Positions 15,893 to 24,310 are shown, counted from the first letter of the stretch. The stretch is 64,000 nucleotides of DNA from Sphaerisporangium krabiense (GCF_014200435.1 NZ_JACHBR010000002.1:486501-550500); one strand, 5' to 3'. Made by a program: numbers and translations. The notes: a model not told the origin generated them from the sequence alone.

Positions 15893-17341
15893 ATGGAGTA
15901 CCGGTTCAACTCGCCTCCCGGATGGCCGGTTCCGCCCGCGGGCTGGCGGCCTCCGCAGGGGTGGCAGCCGGATCCGTCGTGGCCGCCGGCGCCGCCCGGC
16001 TGGCAGTTCTGGGTGCCCGTACAGGCACCGCCCCTCCTTGCTCCTGCTCATCAGGCGCCGCCCTCCGTTCCAGCCCCGGTGCCTGTGTTGCCGGAGCGAA
16101 GCGGCGGAGGGTTGTTCAGCGGGAAGAAGAAGCTGGAAGCGGAGAACACCGAGCTGCGCGCGTGGATCGAGCGGCTGGGTGGGATGGACGCCATGCGCGT
16201 CGCCGCGTTGACCGAGGAGCTGCGTGCCGAGCGGGGGCGGTTGCGGGAGGCCGTCGCGGACGCCGCGCGGCGGCTGCACGAGGTCGAGCGGCGGGTCGTG
16301 CAGACCGAGGAGACCGTGCTGTTGCAGGAGGCAGGGGTCTATGACTATCGGCACCCGCTGAGTGACGCGGTGGCGTACAAGGAGCGGCTGGCGGAGGTCA
16401 AGGCTCGGATCAAGGCGATGGCCAGGGAGAACAAGGCGGTGCTGGGCTCCACGGGCTGGCAGGTCAACGGGTCGGCGGCCGAAGGGCGTCGGATGGTGCG
16501 CGACTTCTCCAAGCTGATGCTGCGCGCCTACAACGCCGAGGCCGACAACTGTGTGCGCACGATGCGTCCGTACAAGCTGCAGTCGGCCGTCGACCGGTTG
16601 GAGAAGGCCGTGGAGATGATCGTCAAGCTCGGTAAGACGATGGACATCCACGTCAGCGGTGACTACCACCGGCTGAGGGTCTACGAGCTGGAGTTGACCG
16701 CCGATTATCTGGCCAAGCAGGAGGAGGAGAAGGAGCGCACCCGTGCCGAGCGGGAGCAGCAGCGTGAGGAGGAGGCCGCGCGCCGGGAGTTCGAGCGGGA
16801 GAAGGTCCGGCTGCGCAAGGAGGAGGCTCACTACAAGGCGGCGCTGGCCAAGCTGATCGCCAAGGGGGACGAGGGCGGGGCGGAGGAGCTGAAGGCGAAG
16901 CTGGAGGAGATCGGCGCGGCGGTCATTGACGTGGAGGCGCGTGAGGCCAATGTCCGGGCCGGGTATGTGTACGTGATCTCCAACGTCGGCGCGTTCGGTG
17001 AGGACGTCGTCAAGATCGGCATGACCCGCCGTCTGGAGCCGGAGGACCGGGTGCGGGAGCTGGGGGATGCCTCGGTGCCGTTCAGGTTCGACACGCATGC
17101 GCTGATCTTCAGTGATGACGCGGTCGGGCTTGAGGGACGGTTGCACGCCGCGTTGAACGACCGGCGGGTCAACAGGGTCAACCTCCGCCGGGAGTTCTTC
17201 CGCGCCACGCCCGCGGAGGTCAGGGCTCTGCTCCAGCAGATCGCGGGCCAGCATCTGCTGGAGTACCGGGACGTTCCCGAGGCGCTGGAGTGGCGGCAGT
17301 CGGTTCACGTGGTGGTGGGGGAGGGGGAGGGACGCGTCTGA
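15893..17341 (+). CDS. DUF4041 plus GIY-YIG (T5orf172/MUG113) nuclease, SNIPE-like
   Basis: A 482-aa protein. Residues 1-50 are a Pro/Trp-rich segment with repeated PPGW-type units (PPGWPVPPAGW, PPQGWQPDPSWPPAPPGWQF). A coiled coil follows (about 80-145), then a DUF4041-like region (about 145-290), a second highly charged coiled coil (about 285-350), and a C-terminal MUG113/T5orf172 GIY-YIG domain (about 356-450) with GYVYVIS, VVKIGMT, the Arg in RVRELGD, the metal Glu in LEGRLHAAL and VNRVNLRREFF. DUF4041 plus GIY-YIG is the architecture of SNIPE, a membrane-associated phage-defence nuclease that cuts incoming phage DNA. Unlike SNIPE there is no transmembrane helix; the Pro/Trp segment takes its place. 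Defence role is inference. Confidence 0.82.
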   Translation: MEYRFNSPPGWPVPPAGWRPPQGWQPDPSWPPAPPGWQFWVPVQAPPLLAPAHQAPPSVPAPVPVLPERSGGGLFSGKKKLEAENTELRAWIERLGGMDAMRVAALTEELRAERGRLREAVADAARRLHEVERRVVQTEETVLLQEAGVYDYRHPLSDAVAYKERLAEVKARIKAMARENKAVLGSTGWQVNGSAAEGRRMVRDFSKLMLRAYNAEADNCVRTMRPYKLQSAVDRLEKAVEMIVKLGKTMDIHVSGDYHRLRVYELELTADYLAKQEEEKERTRAEREQQREEEAARREFEREKVRLRKEEAHYKAALAKLIAKGDEGGAEELKAKLEEIGAAVIDVEAREANVRAGYVYVISNVGAFGEDVVKIGMTRRLEPEDRVRELGDASVPFRFDTHALIFSDDAVGLEGRLHAALNDRRVNRVNLRREFFRATPAEVRALLQQIAGQHLLEYRDVPEALEWRQSVHVVVGEGEGRV

Positions 17342-17639
17342 CGACATGGCCCCCGGGGGGCACATCGAGGGCACATGGTGTTGGAAGACGGTAGAGGGCA
17401 GTGGCAGAGGACGGCAGTGTTCTCGCAGGTCAGAGAGTAGATCCCTGAGGGAGTCGCAGGTCAGGGGCGGGTGGAATTGGCACCCGCCTACAGGCCGACT
17501 CGCCCGCTTCTTACGTCTCTGGGCAGGGGACTCATTGACCCCTACCTAGCCAGAGTCAGCACCGTCACTCTCGGAAGACCGTTCGAGATGGGCACTCCCT
17601 CAGCGAGAGCCGTACTGGCGAAGGAGCGCGGGGGCGGGG
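17342..17639. other. Island right end and att region
   Basis: About 300 bp with no gene. It contains two closely spaced GGGCACAT boxes (17357-17378 region), a repeated CGCAGGTCAG, and the right copy of the 23-bp rnpB repeat. Beyond 17508 the sequence should be the original chromosome flank of rnpB. Confidence 0.5.
17486..17508 (+). repeat. Putative attR: second copy of rnpB 3'-end repeat
   Basis: Exact 23-base copy of 9294-9316 in the same orientation, but with none of the rest of rnpB next to it. It marks the distal boundary of the island. Confidence 0.8.
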
Positions 17640-18077
17640 TCAGGTTCGGTCAGCGCCGGGCCGGTTCGCGCTGCGTGCCGCCAGGATGATGAGCACCCCG
17701 GAGGCGGTCAGGGCGAAGAACGGGGACGGCACGAGCAGGACGCCTCCTACCGCGCCCCACGCCGCCAGGGCCCAGCCGATTCGCGCCGGCAGGGCCGTGC
17801 CGCGTCCAGCGAGGTGCCATATCAGGCAGCCCAGGAGGATCAGGGGCACGGAGAAGCACCCCGGACCGCCCCAGAAGGCGGCCTTGCTCTGAAGGGACTC
17901 CACCGCCTGCACGGCGCCCTCTTTCGTGGGTAAGAGCGGGACGGTCGCCCACAGGCCCCGCTCCGCCCAGCCGGTGATCTGCTGCCGGGTGAGGAGCGAC
18001 GCCAGCGCCAGGTGCCCTGTTCCCAGCACCACCATGATCCCGCTCGCCCAGTGGAGCAGCCGCTTCGCAGAGTTCAT
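17640..18077 (-). CDS. DUF6463-like four-helix membrane protein
   Basis: A 145-aa integral membrane protein with four hydrophobic helices (about residues 10-30, 72-92, 100-120 and 120-137). The opening RLLHWASGIMVVLGTGHLALA and the central WGGPGCFSVPLILLGCLIWHL resemble DUF6463 proteins, which are often encoded beside TetR regulators. It is divergent from a TetR gene 120 bp away, so it is probably that regulator's target. Function unknown. Confidence 0.75.
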   Translation of the reverse strand: MNSAKRLLHWASGIMVVLGTGHLALASLLTRQQITGWAERGLWATVPLLPTKEGAVQAVESLQSKAAFWGGPGCFSVPLILLGCLIWHLAGRGTALPARIGWALAAWGAVGGVLLVPSPFFALTASGVLIILAARSANRPGADRT

Positions 18078-18166
18078 CGCGCCTTTCCCCCTTAATGCCG
18101 CGCCTGTGCACGCTCTCCTCTGTTTCTATGTCAGCCAGCACAGGTTATATCGATTGGCACTCGCTC

Positions 18167-18178
18167 TGCCATCTGGCA
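18167..18178. promoter_or_regulatory. Candidate TetR operator in divergent intergenic region
   Basis: TGCCATCTGGCA, an inverted repeat with five-base arms and a two-base spacer, lies 20 bp upstream of the TetR start between the divergent DUF6463 and TetR genes. A related half site TTGGCAC lies at about 18154-18160. Confidence 0.35.
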
Positions 18179-18197
18179 TACCTGGTTTGATGGTCGC

Positions 18198-18770
18198 ATG
18201 GCCACGCGACGTATCCAGAGGACCGAGGAGAGCCGCCGGCTGCTGGTGACGGCGGCCACCGAGCTCTTCGCCGAGAAGGGGTACCGGCGGACGAGCTTCA
18301 TCGACATCGCCGAGAAGGCCGGAATCAGCCGCGGCTCCATCCCCTGGCACTTCGGCGGCAAATCGGGTCTGCTGGAAGCGGTGCTCGACGAGCAGATGCA
18401 GGCCCTGCTGACCGCCTTTCCCGCGCCTGTGGGAGAAGGCCATGGTGATGCGCTGGAGCAGGTCATCGGTTTCATCCGCCTGCCCGCCACGCGCCTGTTC
18501 ATCACTCTGCTCGCCGAGGCCGTGGAGGTCGGCTCGCCGATCCGCGAGCACCACGCGCGGCTCCACGCGGCGCTACGCCGGGAGGTACAGTCCCGGCTAC
18601 CGGCGTGGGCGCTTCCCCCGGGAGCCACCCCGGAGGCGTTCACGGCCCTGCTGGTGGGAGCCGTCATCGGCGTCCACGCCCAGTGGCGGGTCGCTCCCGA
18701 GGCCGTGGACCTCGAGGCCGTCCAGGCCACGATCCGCGCCCTGCTGCCGGTGGAACCGGGCCAGGCCTGA
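18198..18770 (+). CDS. TetR/AcrR-family transcriptional regulator
   Basis: A 190-aa TetR-family repressor. The N-terminal helix-turn-helix is clear: LLVTAATELFAEKGYRRTS, then FIDIAEKAGISRGSIPWHFGGKSGLLEAVL (about residues 12-58). The C-terminal ligand domain is alpha-helical and unassigned. It is divergent from the DUF6463 membrane-protein gene, which it most likely controls along with itself. It starts at ATG 18198. Confidence 0.9.
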   Translation: MATRRIQRTEESRRLLVTAATELFAEKGYRRTSFIDIAEKAGISRGSIPWHFGGKSGLLEAVLDEQMQALLTAFPAPVGEGHGDALEQVIGFIRLPATRLFITLLAEAVEVGSPIREHHARLHAALRREVQSRLPAWALPPGATPEAFTALLVGAVIGVHAQWRVAPEAVDLEAVQATIRALLPVEPGQA

Positions 18771-18914
18771 GGCCGCGCCGCGGCGTCGCCGGCGCGTGCG
18801 ATCCTGACCTGTGTCCTGAGCGTGGATCCGAGACGGCACCCGGACTCACCCCACCGTGCCCGGCCGCCGGACCGGCCGAGCATGGCGGGCATCACATCGC
18901 AGGGAACCCTGAAG

Positions 18915-19352
18915 TCAGGGGCAGCTGGAACTGGACTGGGCGCGTACGTCCCCCAAGCTGCGGCCTTCCACCTTGACGTAGACGGGCGAATCCTTCCCTA
19001 TACGGTTATAGGTCTCCGTCCACACTTTTCCCCACCAGTTCGTGAACTGGATCTTATAGCACCAGTAGGCGTCCACCCGGATGACGTCCCAGTCTTCTCC
19101 GGAGGGCGTGGTCGCACCCGGGCTGAGGTATTTAGTGTCACCTCCCGCGCACCCGGTACTGGAGGTGCCGGTCGTACCATGATTGCATGTCCAGTCGCGC
19201 AGTACCGTGAGCCCGGCAGCGCTGCCGTTGTGGACGGTGGAACAGCAGGGACTGACGGCATAAGCGTCGTCGGCCGGTAATGCGGCGGTAAGCGTTGTCG
19301 CGATGAGTGCGACGGAGGCGCCTACGGCTAGCCTCGATGTCCACTTTTTCAT
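18915..19352 (-). CDS. Secreted six-cysteine protein of unknown function
   Basis: A 145-aa protein with a Sec signal peptide (MKKWTSRLAVGASVALIATT, cleavage probably after ADDAYA at about residue 32) and a mature part of about 113 residues with six cysteines, likely three disulfides. The core DWDVIRVDAYWCYKIQFTNWWG recalls a family of small secreted actinomycete proteins without known function. ATG 19352 is preferred because AAGAGG lies nine bases upstream and the residues before it have no signal-peptide character. It stands alone, facing the TetR gene. Confidence 0.7.
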   Translation of the reverse strand: MKKWTSRLAVGASVALIATTLTAALPADDAYAVSPCCSTVHNGSAAGLTVLRDWTCNHGTTGTSSTGCAGGDTKYLSPGATTPSGEDWDVIRVDAYWCYKIQFTNWWGKVWTETYNRIGKDSPVYVKVEGRSLGDVRAQSSSSCP

Positions 19353-19509
19353 GATGGAGCACCTCTTTTCTGCGTCCGATGTCGGTGTGTCCAGCCTGGC
19401 GTTCCCTGCACGAGGGGGCAACAGGGTGGGCCGCCTCTGGGACGGTGAGATGAGATACCCCTTCTGACCTGCGCGGTCATCGTCTCGTGGGACGGCGGGC
19501 GTAACCCGT

Positions 19510-19588
19510 CAATGACAGATCTGCTCGGCGGGGCGGCCGAGCAGAGTCGTACGGGCCGGCGCCAGGGTCGCCGCGTAGGGCGGTACCT
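19510..19588 (-). pseudogene. C-terminal fragment of an FtsX-like permease
   Basis: The minus strand encodes YAATLAPARTTLLGRPAEQI followed by CH and a stop, closely matching the last residues of the intact permease at 20235 (YMATLTPTHKTLLGRPADQI). A TAG stops the frame just upstream at about 19588, so only the tail remains. It indicates a lost second permease or a partial duplication. Confidence 0.7.
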
Positions 19589-19831
19589 ATCCGGGAACTC
19601 GACGAAAGAAGTTCGGGCTTACTTGGTCGGCGCCCTTATATGTCTCCTTCTGGAAGTCGCGGTCCTCGGGGCCATCTTTTCCCTGAGATTCATGCTCGCT
19701 GGAAAGCGAGGTGACACTTCCGCCGCGGCTGATCCGGTGGATTTTCCTGCTCTTTGTGAACTTCGCTGCCGCCTTAGCGCCGAGCTGAGCCCGGCGACTG
19801 TCTCTGCGCAAGGAATTCTTGTCTCTGTTGA

Positions 19832-20041
19832 TCAAGAATTGCGATTTGTGATCCGGCGAGCGTTGTGACCGCGGGCGTCGTGGTAGTCGTAGTTGTAGAC
19901 GGTGACGCCGCATCGGACGGCCAAGAGCCGGGCACGGTCGACTTCCCGGCCCATTGACCACCCGCCGATCCACAACGCGCGCCGCAACGTGCCGAAGGGA
20001 TCCCGGACTTCACTGTCCGTATGGGAGTCACGGCCGGTCAT
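19832..20041 (-). pseudogene. Frameshifted remnant of a P-loop kinase
   Basis: From ATG 20041 (GGAAAGGA seven bases upstream) the frame reads MTGRDSHTDSEVRDPFGTLR then RALWIGG, leaves frame, and resumes as ARLLAVRCGVTVYNYDYHDA before an early stop. In the neighbouring frame the missing stretch reads GGQWAGKSTV, a Walker A motif. Two compensating indels (about 19935-19965) therefore destroyed the P-loop, and the protein ends after about 69 codons where a kinase would need more than 150. As written it could still produce a 69-aa peptide. Confidence 0.6.
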
Positions 20042-20234
20042 CTGGTGTCCTTTCCGCGGCGTACGTCGGGTCGGCCCGCCCACTCCGGTATCCCTGATCG
20101 ATGGTGGGGATCCACAGTCGGCCGAGCTGGGCCGTTCACGTGGCATCGGCTTTTCTGATCATCGGAATGTCGGTCGTCTTCTCAGCGGTGCGCGGGGTGC
20201 GTCCGGGGGCGAGAGCGCATCGGGATGTGGGGGT

Positions 20235-22697
20235 TCAGCTGCGGATTTGGTCGGCGGGGCGACCTAGGAGGGTTTTGTGGGTCGGGGTCAGGGTTGCCAT
20301 GTAGGCCAGGGTCATCGTGGCCAGGGCCATCAGGACGTAGGTGAGGGTGGGGATGTGGGGGAGTGGGGAGCCGGTCAGACCGTAGCTGAGGGCCATCAGG
20401 GTCGGGGTGGTGATCAGGGTGCCGGTGGCGACGGCGAGGGCGCCGATCAGGAGGGCCTCCCAGCGGACCATGGCGCGTACCTGGCGGCGGGTGCCGCCGA
20501 CCAGGCGGAGGAGGGCGAACTCGCGTACTCGGGCGCCGGTGGCCGTGACCAGCGTGTTCACCACGGAGATGACGATGAAGACGATGATCATCCCGAGTAG
20601 CAGGCGGTTGACCCAGTCGCTGAGCTCCTGCGTCGTGTCGACCGCCGCGCGGGCGGCGGCCCGGTCCAGGACGGTCAGGCCGGGGGCCAGCGCGGCGAGT
20701 CGTTCCCTGGTGCCGCCCGTGACGTACACCTGGGCGGCCATCCCGGCCGCCGAGTGGTCGCGGGCCCGCGCGTACGGCAGGGCCACGTCGCCGTAGCCGA
20801 GGCCGCGCTCGTAGAGGGCCACGACGGTCAGCGTGACCGGGGTGCCGTCGCCCATGAGGAGCCGGACCTTGTCGCCGACCGAGGCGCCGAAGCCGCCCGC
20901 GGCGAGCGTGCTGAGCGCGACCCCGTTCCCGCGGAGCCGGTCCAGCGAGCCGGAGGTGACGCCGAGGTCGATGCCGCGGACGGGGACGGTGAGGCCGATC
21001 GCCGCCATGGGCTTGAGCGTGCGCGACCCCAGTTCGGTCGTGTCGCCGATCACCTTGGTGCGGATGGTCTCGGTCACTCCGGTGACGCCGGGCAGTTCGC
21101 GGGCGGCACGGGCGACCTCGGGGGGCAGGCCGGGCCCGGCCGCCTGCAGGATGTGGTCGGCACGGTTGCCCTCCAGAGCCTGCCGGGCGGTGGCGTGCGC
21201 GATGGTGGACTGGGAGAACAGGGTGGTCGCGGCGAAGGCGAACATCAGGATGAGCGGGCCCGCGACGGACGCCAGGCGCTTGGCCGCCGTCCGGGTGTTG
21301 GCCACGGCCAGGTAGCCGCCCACCGGTGAGGTGCGCCCGATCACCCCGCCCGCCAGGCGCGCGGCGAGCCGCACGAGCCAGGGGCCGAGCAGGGCGGCGG
21401 CGGTGATGAGCAGGAGCACGATGGCGCCGGCGGTGGCCGCGGCCGTCTCACCGGCCATGAACATGGCCATGGCGGAGGCGGACAGGCCGAGGGCGAGGAA
21501 GACGAGACCGGCGATCATCCGGCCGCGGCCGAGTTCCCGGCGTTCCGCGGCGGCCTCGCCCAGCGCCTCGGTGGGCTTGATACGGGCGGCGCGCCGCACG
21601 GCGCCGCGGGCGGCGAGCCAGGCCGTGGCCAGCCCGACCACGGCGGCGACCAGGAGCGGAAGGGGGCCGATCGCGGGCGTGAATCCCGGCGGCAGCATGC
21701 CGCGGGCGACGAACTGGTCGAACAGCCACCGGCCCAGCGCGACGCCGAGCGGCAGTCCCGGCACGAGGGCCGCGACCCCGATGACCAGAGACTCCTGACC
21801 GATCATGGCGCGGATCTGCCGGGGCGTCGCCCCGATCGCCCGCAGCAGGGCGATCTCCCGGTCCCGCTGCCGGACGGCGAGCCCGAACGCGCTCGCCACC
21901 ACCAGCCCCGCGACCATGAGGATGACGCCGCCGAGGCTGCCGCCGATGGCGATGAGCATCTCGCGGCCCTCCCGCGCGGTGACGTCCTCGGCCATCCCGC
22001 GCCGGTCGCCGGCGTAGACGGTCACCGTGTCGCCGAGCGCCCGCTCGACCCGCTGTGCCAGCTCTTCGCCCGCGCCGAAGACGCCGAACGCGAGCACCTT
22101 GCCGGGGCGGGCGAACAGCTCGGCGGCGCGCCCGGGGGTGAAGAAGACCGACGCCTGCCCGTCCACGCCGGGCCCGGCGGTGCCGGTCACGGTGTACTCG
22201 CGCAGGCCGTCCCGGCCGGCGACGCGGACCTTCTGCCCGACCTCACGGCCCAGCGTGACGTCCGTGACGATCTCGTGCGGCGTGGCGGGCGCGCGGCCCT
22301 CCTTCAGGGTGTACGGCGTGAGCGCCGCCGACTCCCAGGACCGCCCGGTCACAGGCTTGCGCGTCCCGGTCAGGCCGACCGGGAAGCCGACCTCGGGCAC
22401 GACCTTGGTGACGCCGGGCACCTTGGCGATCTCGCGCGCGAGCGCGGCGGGGAGCGGGACCGGCTCGGTGAGAGGCACGCCCATGGGGTCTTCTTCGATG
22501 GGGAGGGAGACCTGCTCCACGCCGGCCACCACGACCGGGGCGGCGCCGTACCGTTCGGCGGGGACGCGGGCGCGCAGGCCGCTCTCCATGAGCAGCCCGC
22601 ACGCGGCGACCAGGGCCACCGCGAACAGCAGCGCGACGAACGAACCGGCCAGCGAGGCCGTGCGGCCGCGCGAGGCGGCGAAGGCGAGCCTCAGCAC
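20235..22697 (-). CDS. FtsX/MacB-type ABC transporter permease
   Basis: An 820-aa permease with two FtsX domains. There is a leading transmembrane helix (about 18-38), a large extracellular MacB-like domain, three helices (about 255-370), another pair in the middle, a second periplasmic-type region, and three C-terminal helices (about 685-800). Such permeases work mechanically to export peptides, antibiotics or lipoproteins rather than importing. The GTG at 22697 overlaps the end of the ATPase gene by seven bases, so they form one operon. Substrate unknown. A tail copy remains at 19510-19588. Confidence 0.92.
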   Translation of the reverse strand: MLRLAFAASRGRTASLAGSFVALLFAVALVAACGLLMESGLRARVPAERYGAAPVVVAGVEQVSLPIEEDPMGVPLTEPVPLPAALAREIAKVPGVTKVVPEVGFPVGLTGTRKPVTGRSWESAALTPYTLKEGRAPATPHEIVTDVTLGREVGQKVRVAGRDGLREYTVTGTAGPGVDGQASVFFTPGRAAELFARPGKVLAFGVFGAGEELAQRVERALGDTVTVYAGDRRGMAEDVTAREGREMLIAIGGSLGGVILMVAGLVVASAFGLAVRQRDREIALLRAIGATPRQIRAMIGQESLVIGVAALVPGLPLGVALGRWLFDQFVARGMLPPGFTPAIGPLPLLVAAVVGLATAWLAARGAVRRAARIKPTEALGEAAAERRELGRGRMIAGLVFLALGLSASAMAMFMAGETAAATAGAIVLLLITAAALLGPWLVRLAARLAGGVIGRTSPVGGYLAVANTRTAAKRLASVAGPLILMFAFAATTLFSQSTIAHATARQALEGNRADHILQAAGPGLPPEVARAARELPGVTGVTETIRTKVIGDTTELGSRTLKPMAAIGLTVPVRGIDLGVTSGSLDRLRGNGVALSTLAAGGFGASVGDKVRLLMGDGTPVTLTVVALYERGLGYGDVALPYARARDHSAAGMAAQVYVTGGTRERLAALAPGLTVLDRAAARAAVDTTQELSDWVNRLLLGMIIVFIVISVVNTLVTATGARVREFALLRLVGGTRRQVRAMVRWEALLIGALAVATGTLITTPTLMALSYGLTGSPLPHIPTLTYVLMALATMTLAYMATLTPTHKTLLGRPADQIRS

Positions 22698-23428
22698 GCG
22701 ACGGCCCTCCGGCTGCCGAGCGCGGTCACGCGCTGGGCGATGGTCTCGGGTCCCGCGGCGTACACGTCGTCCACCAGCGCGCCTTCGGCCAGGAACAGCA
22801 CACGGTCGGCGTAGGAGGCGGCCACCGGGTCGTGGGTCACCATCACCACGGTCTGGCCCGTGGCGTCCACCACCTGGCGCAGCAGGGTGAGCACCTCGGC
22901 GGCGGTCTGGGTGTCGAGCGCGCCGGTCGGCTCGTCGGCGAAGACGACCTCGGGCCTGGTCACCAGCGCGCGGGCGATCGCCACCCGCTGCTGCTGCCCG
23001 CCGGACAGCTCCGACGGCCGGTGCCGCGTGCGCCCGCCGAGCCCGACCCGCCCGATCACCTCGTCCAGCCAGGCGTGGTCGGGCCGCGTGCCGGCGAGCC
23101 GGAACGGCAGCAGGACGTTCTCGGTCACGCTGAGCGCGGGGATCAGGTTGAACGCCTGGAACACGAAACCCGCCTTGTCCCGGCGCAGCTCGGTGAGCTG
23201 GGTCTCGTTCATCCGGGACAGCTCGGTGCCGCCGATGTGGACGGTGCCCGACGTGGGGGTGTCCAGCCCGGCCGCGCAGTGCAGCAACGTGCTCTTGCCG
23301 GACCCCGACGGCCCCATGATGGCGGTGAAGTCGCCGCGGGGCAGGTCGACCGTGACGCCGCGCAGGGCGTGCACCCCCTTGCCGTACGTCTTCGTCACCG
23401 CGTTGAGGCGTACCGCGTGCGTCGCCAT
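22691..23428 (-). CDS. ABC transporter ATP-binding protein (MacB/LolD type)
   Basis: A 245-aa ATPase with Walker A GPSGSGKST, Q-loop, signature LSGGQQQRVAIARAL, Walker B VVFADEPTGALD and H-loop VMVTHD. The motif spacing and the Glu-Pro-Thr-Gly-Ala-Leu-Asp sequence are typical of the LolD/MacB/FtsE group that pairs with FtsX-like permeases. It is the upstream gene of the two-gene operon and AGGAA lies just before ATG 23428. Confidence 0.95.
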   Translation of the reverse strand: MATHAVRLNAVTKTYGKGVHALRGVTVDLPRGDFTAIMGPSGSGKSTLLHCAAGLDTPTSGTVHIGGTELSRMNETQLTELRRDKAGFVFQAFNLIPALSVTENVLLPFRLAGTRPDHAWLDEVIGRVGLGGRTRHRPSELSGGQQQRVAIARALVTRPEVVFADEPTGALDTQTAAEVLTLLRQVVDATGQTVVMVTHDPVAASYADRVLFLAEGALVDDVYAAGPETIAQRVTALGSRRAVAC

Positions 23429-23691
23429 TTACCGTTCCTCGTTTCCAGCGGGTCTCTCGTCAAGGCCACCCTCACGGTAGGGATCCGGGTGTTCCGGGCA
23501 CGAGCCCGCGGGCTGGACAGCGATGGTAGGGCTGGCTGTACCACCGGTGGTGGGGACGGGCATAGGACGTGGGGATGACAAGCTGCGTGGTGGTCCGGGC
23601 GGAGCGTGATTTCTACACTGTGGCCACGCGCCATGTAATGCCCGTAGTCAGGACGGAGTGCCAGGATCCCGGCCATCCCTAGGAGCCCCCT

Positions 23692-24288
23692 GTGACCATC
23701 AAGCGAGCCGTGTCGCACGCCCTGCTCGTCACGTGCGCCTTCGGCCTTTCCCTGACCATCGCCACCCCCTCGGCCGCCGGGGCCGCGTCGTCGGGCCGCG
23801 CCGCGTTCACGGTGACGAGCGCCGCCTTCACCGAGGGCGGCCTGATCCCGAAGGTGCACGAATGCACCAGCAGCGGCACCGGCGACCCGCGTCAGAAGAA
23901 CGAGTCGCCGCCGCTGGCGTGGAGCGGCGCGCCCGCGGGCGCGCAGAGCTACGCCCTCGTCATGCGCGACCTGGACAACAACAACCTCATCCACTGGGTC
24001 ATCTACGACATCCCGCCGGGCGTGACGTCCCTGCCGCAGAACGTCGACCACGCCTACCGGCCGTCGGTGCCCGCGGGATCCCGGCAGATCTACTACCGCG
24101 GGAGCGCGAGCCTGTACGGCTACCAGGGGCCGTGCTCGCCGAGGACGGTGAACACCTACGAGTTCGTCGTCCACGCGCTCAACCGGGCCACCCTGTCGGA
24201 GCTGACCTCCTCGTCCTCGACGACCACCGCGGCCCGCGTGATCACCGCCGCCTCGATCGGCTCGGCGAGGATCACCGGCGAGTCGTGA
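23692..24288 (+). CDS. Secreted PEBP / YbhB-YbcL family protein
   Basis: A 198-aa protein with a signal peptide ending near PSAAGAAS (about residue 30) and a phosphatidylethanolamine-binding-protein fold: FTEGGLIPKVHECTSSG, SPPLAWSGAPAGAQSYAL, the ligand-site DLDNNNLIHWVIYDIPPG and a C-terminal YEFVVHAL. Bacterial members are usually cytoplasmic, so export is a notable feature. Ligand unknown. GTG 23692 is used. A strong hairpin terminator follows. A second, lipoprotein-type member lies at 32870. Confidence 0.88.
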   Translation: MTIKRAVSHALLVTCAFGLSLTIATPSAAGAASSGRAAFTVTSAAFTEGGLIPKVHECTSSGTGDPRQKNESPPLAWSGAPAGAQSYALVMRDLDNNNLIHWVIYDIPPGVTSLPQNVDHAYRPSVPAGSRQIYYRGSASLYGYQGPCSPRTVNTYEFVVHALNRATLSELTSSSSTTTAARVITAASIGSARITGES

Positions 24289-24310
24289 GCGGGGACGTCA
24301 CATCTGCGCG

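Larger units (their letters stand above)
9294..17508. mobile_element. Genomic island integrated at the 3' end of rnpB
   Basis: About 8.2 kb lie between two exact 23-bp direct repeats, one being the rnpB 3' end. The cargo is typical accessory DNA: an IS630-type element with a kinase passenger, a NUDIX hydrolase, an orphan Imm21 immunity protein, a UDG-fold protein, a BRCT fragment and a DUF4041/GIY-YIG nuclease. Gene density is low, codon bias is weaker than in the flanks, and there are AT-richer patches (for example near 15510-15560). No integrase or excisionase is visible, so the element is probably decayed or was mobilised in trans. Confidence 0.75.

Noticed and set aside
19512-19868. 118-aa plus-strand frame with a hydrophobic helix
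   Set aside because: Its start lies antisense to the permease tail fragment, it has no good ribosome site and no recognised family; a real small membrane protein is not excluded but unsupported.
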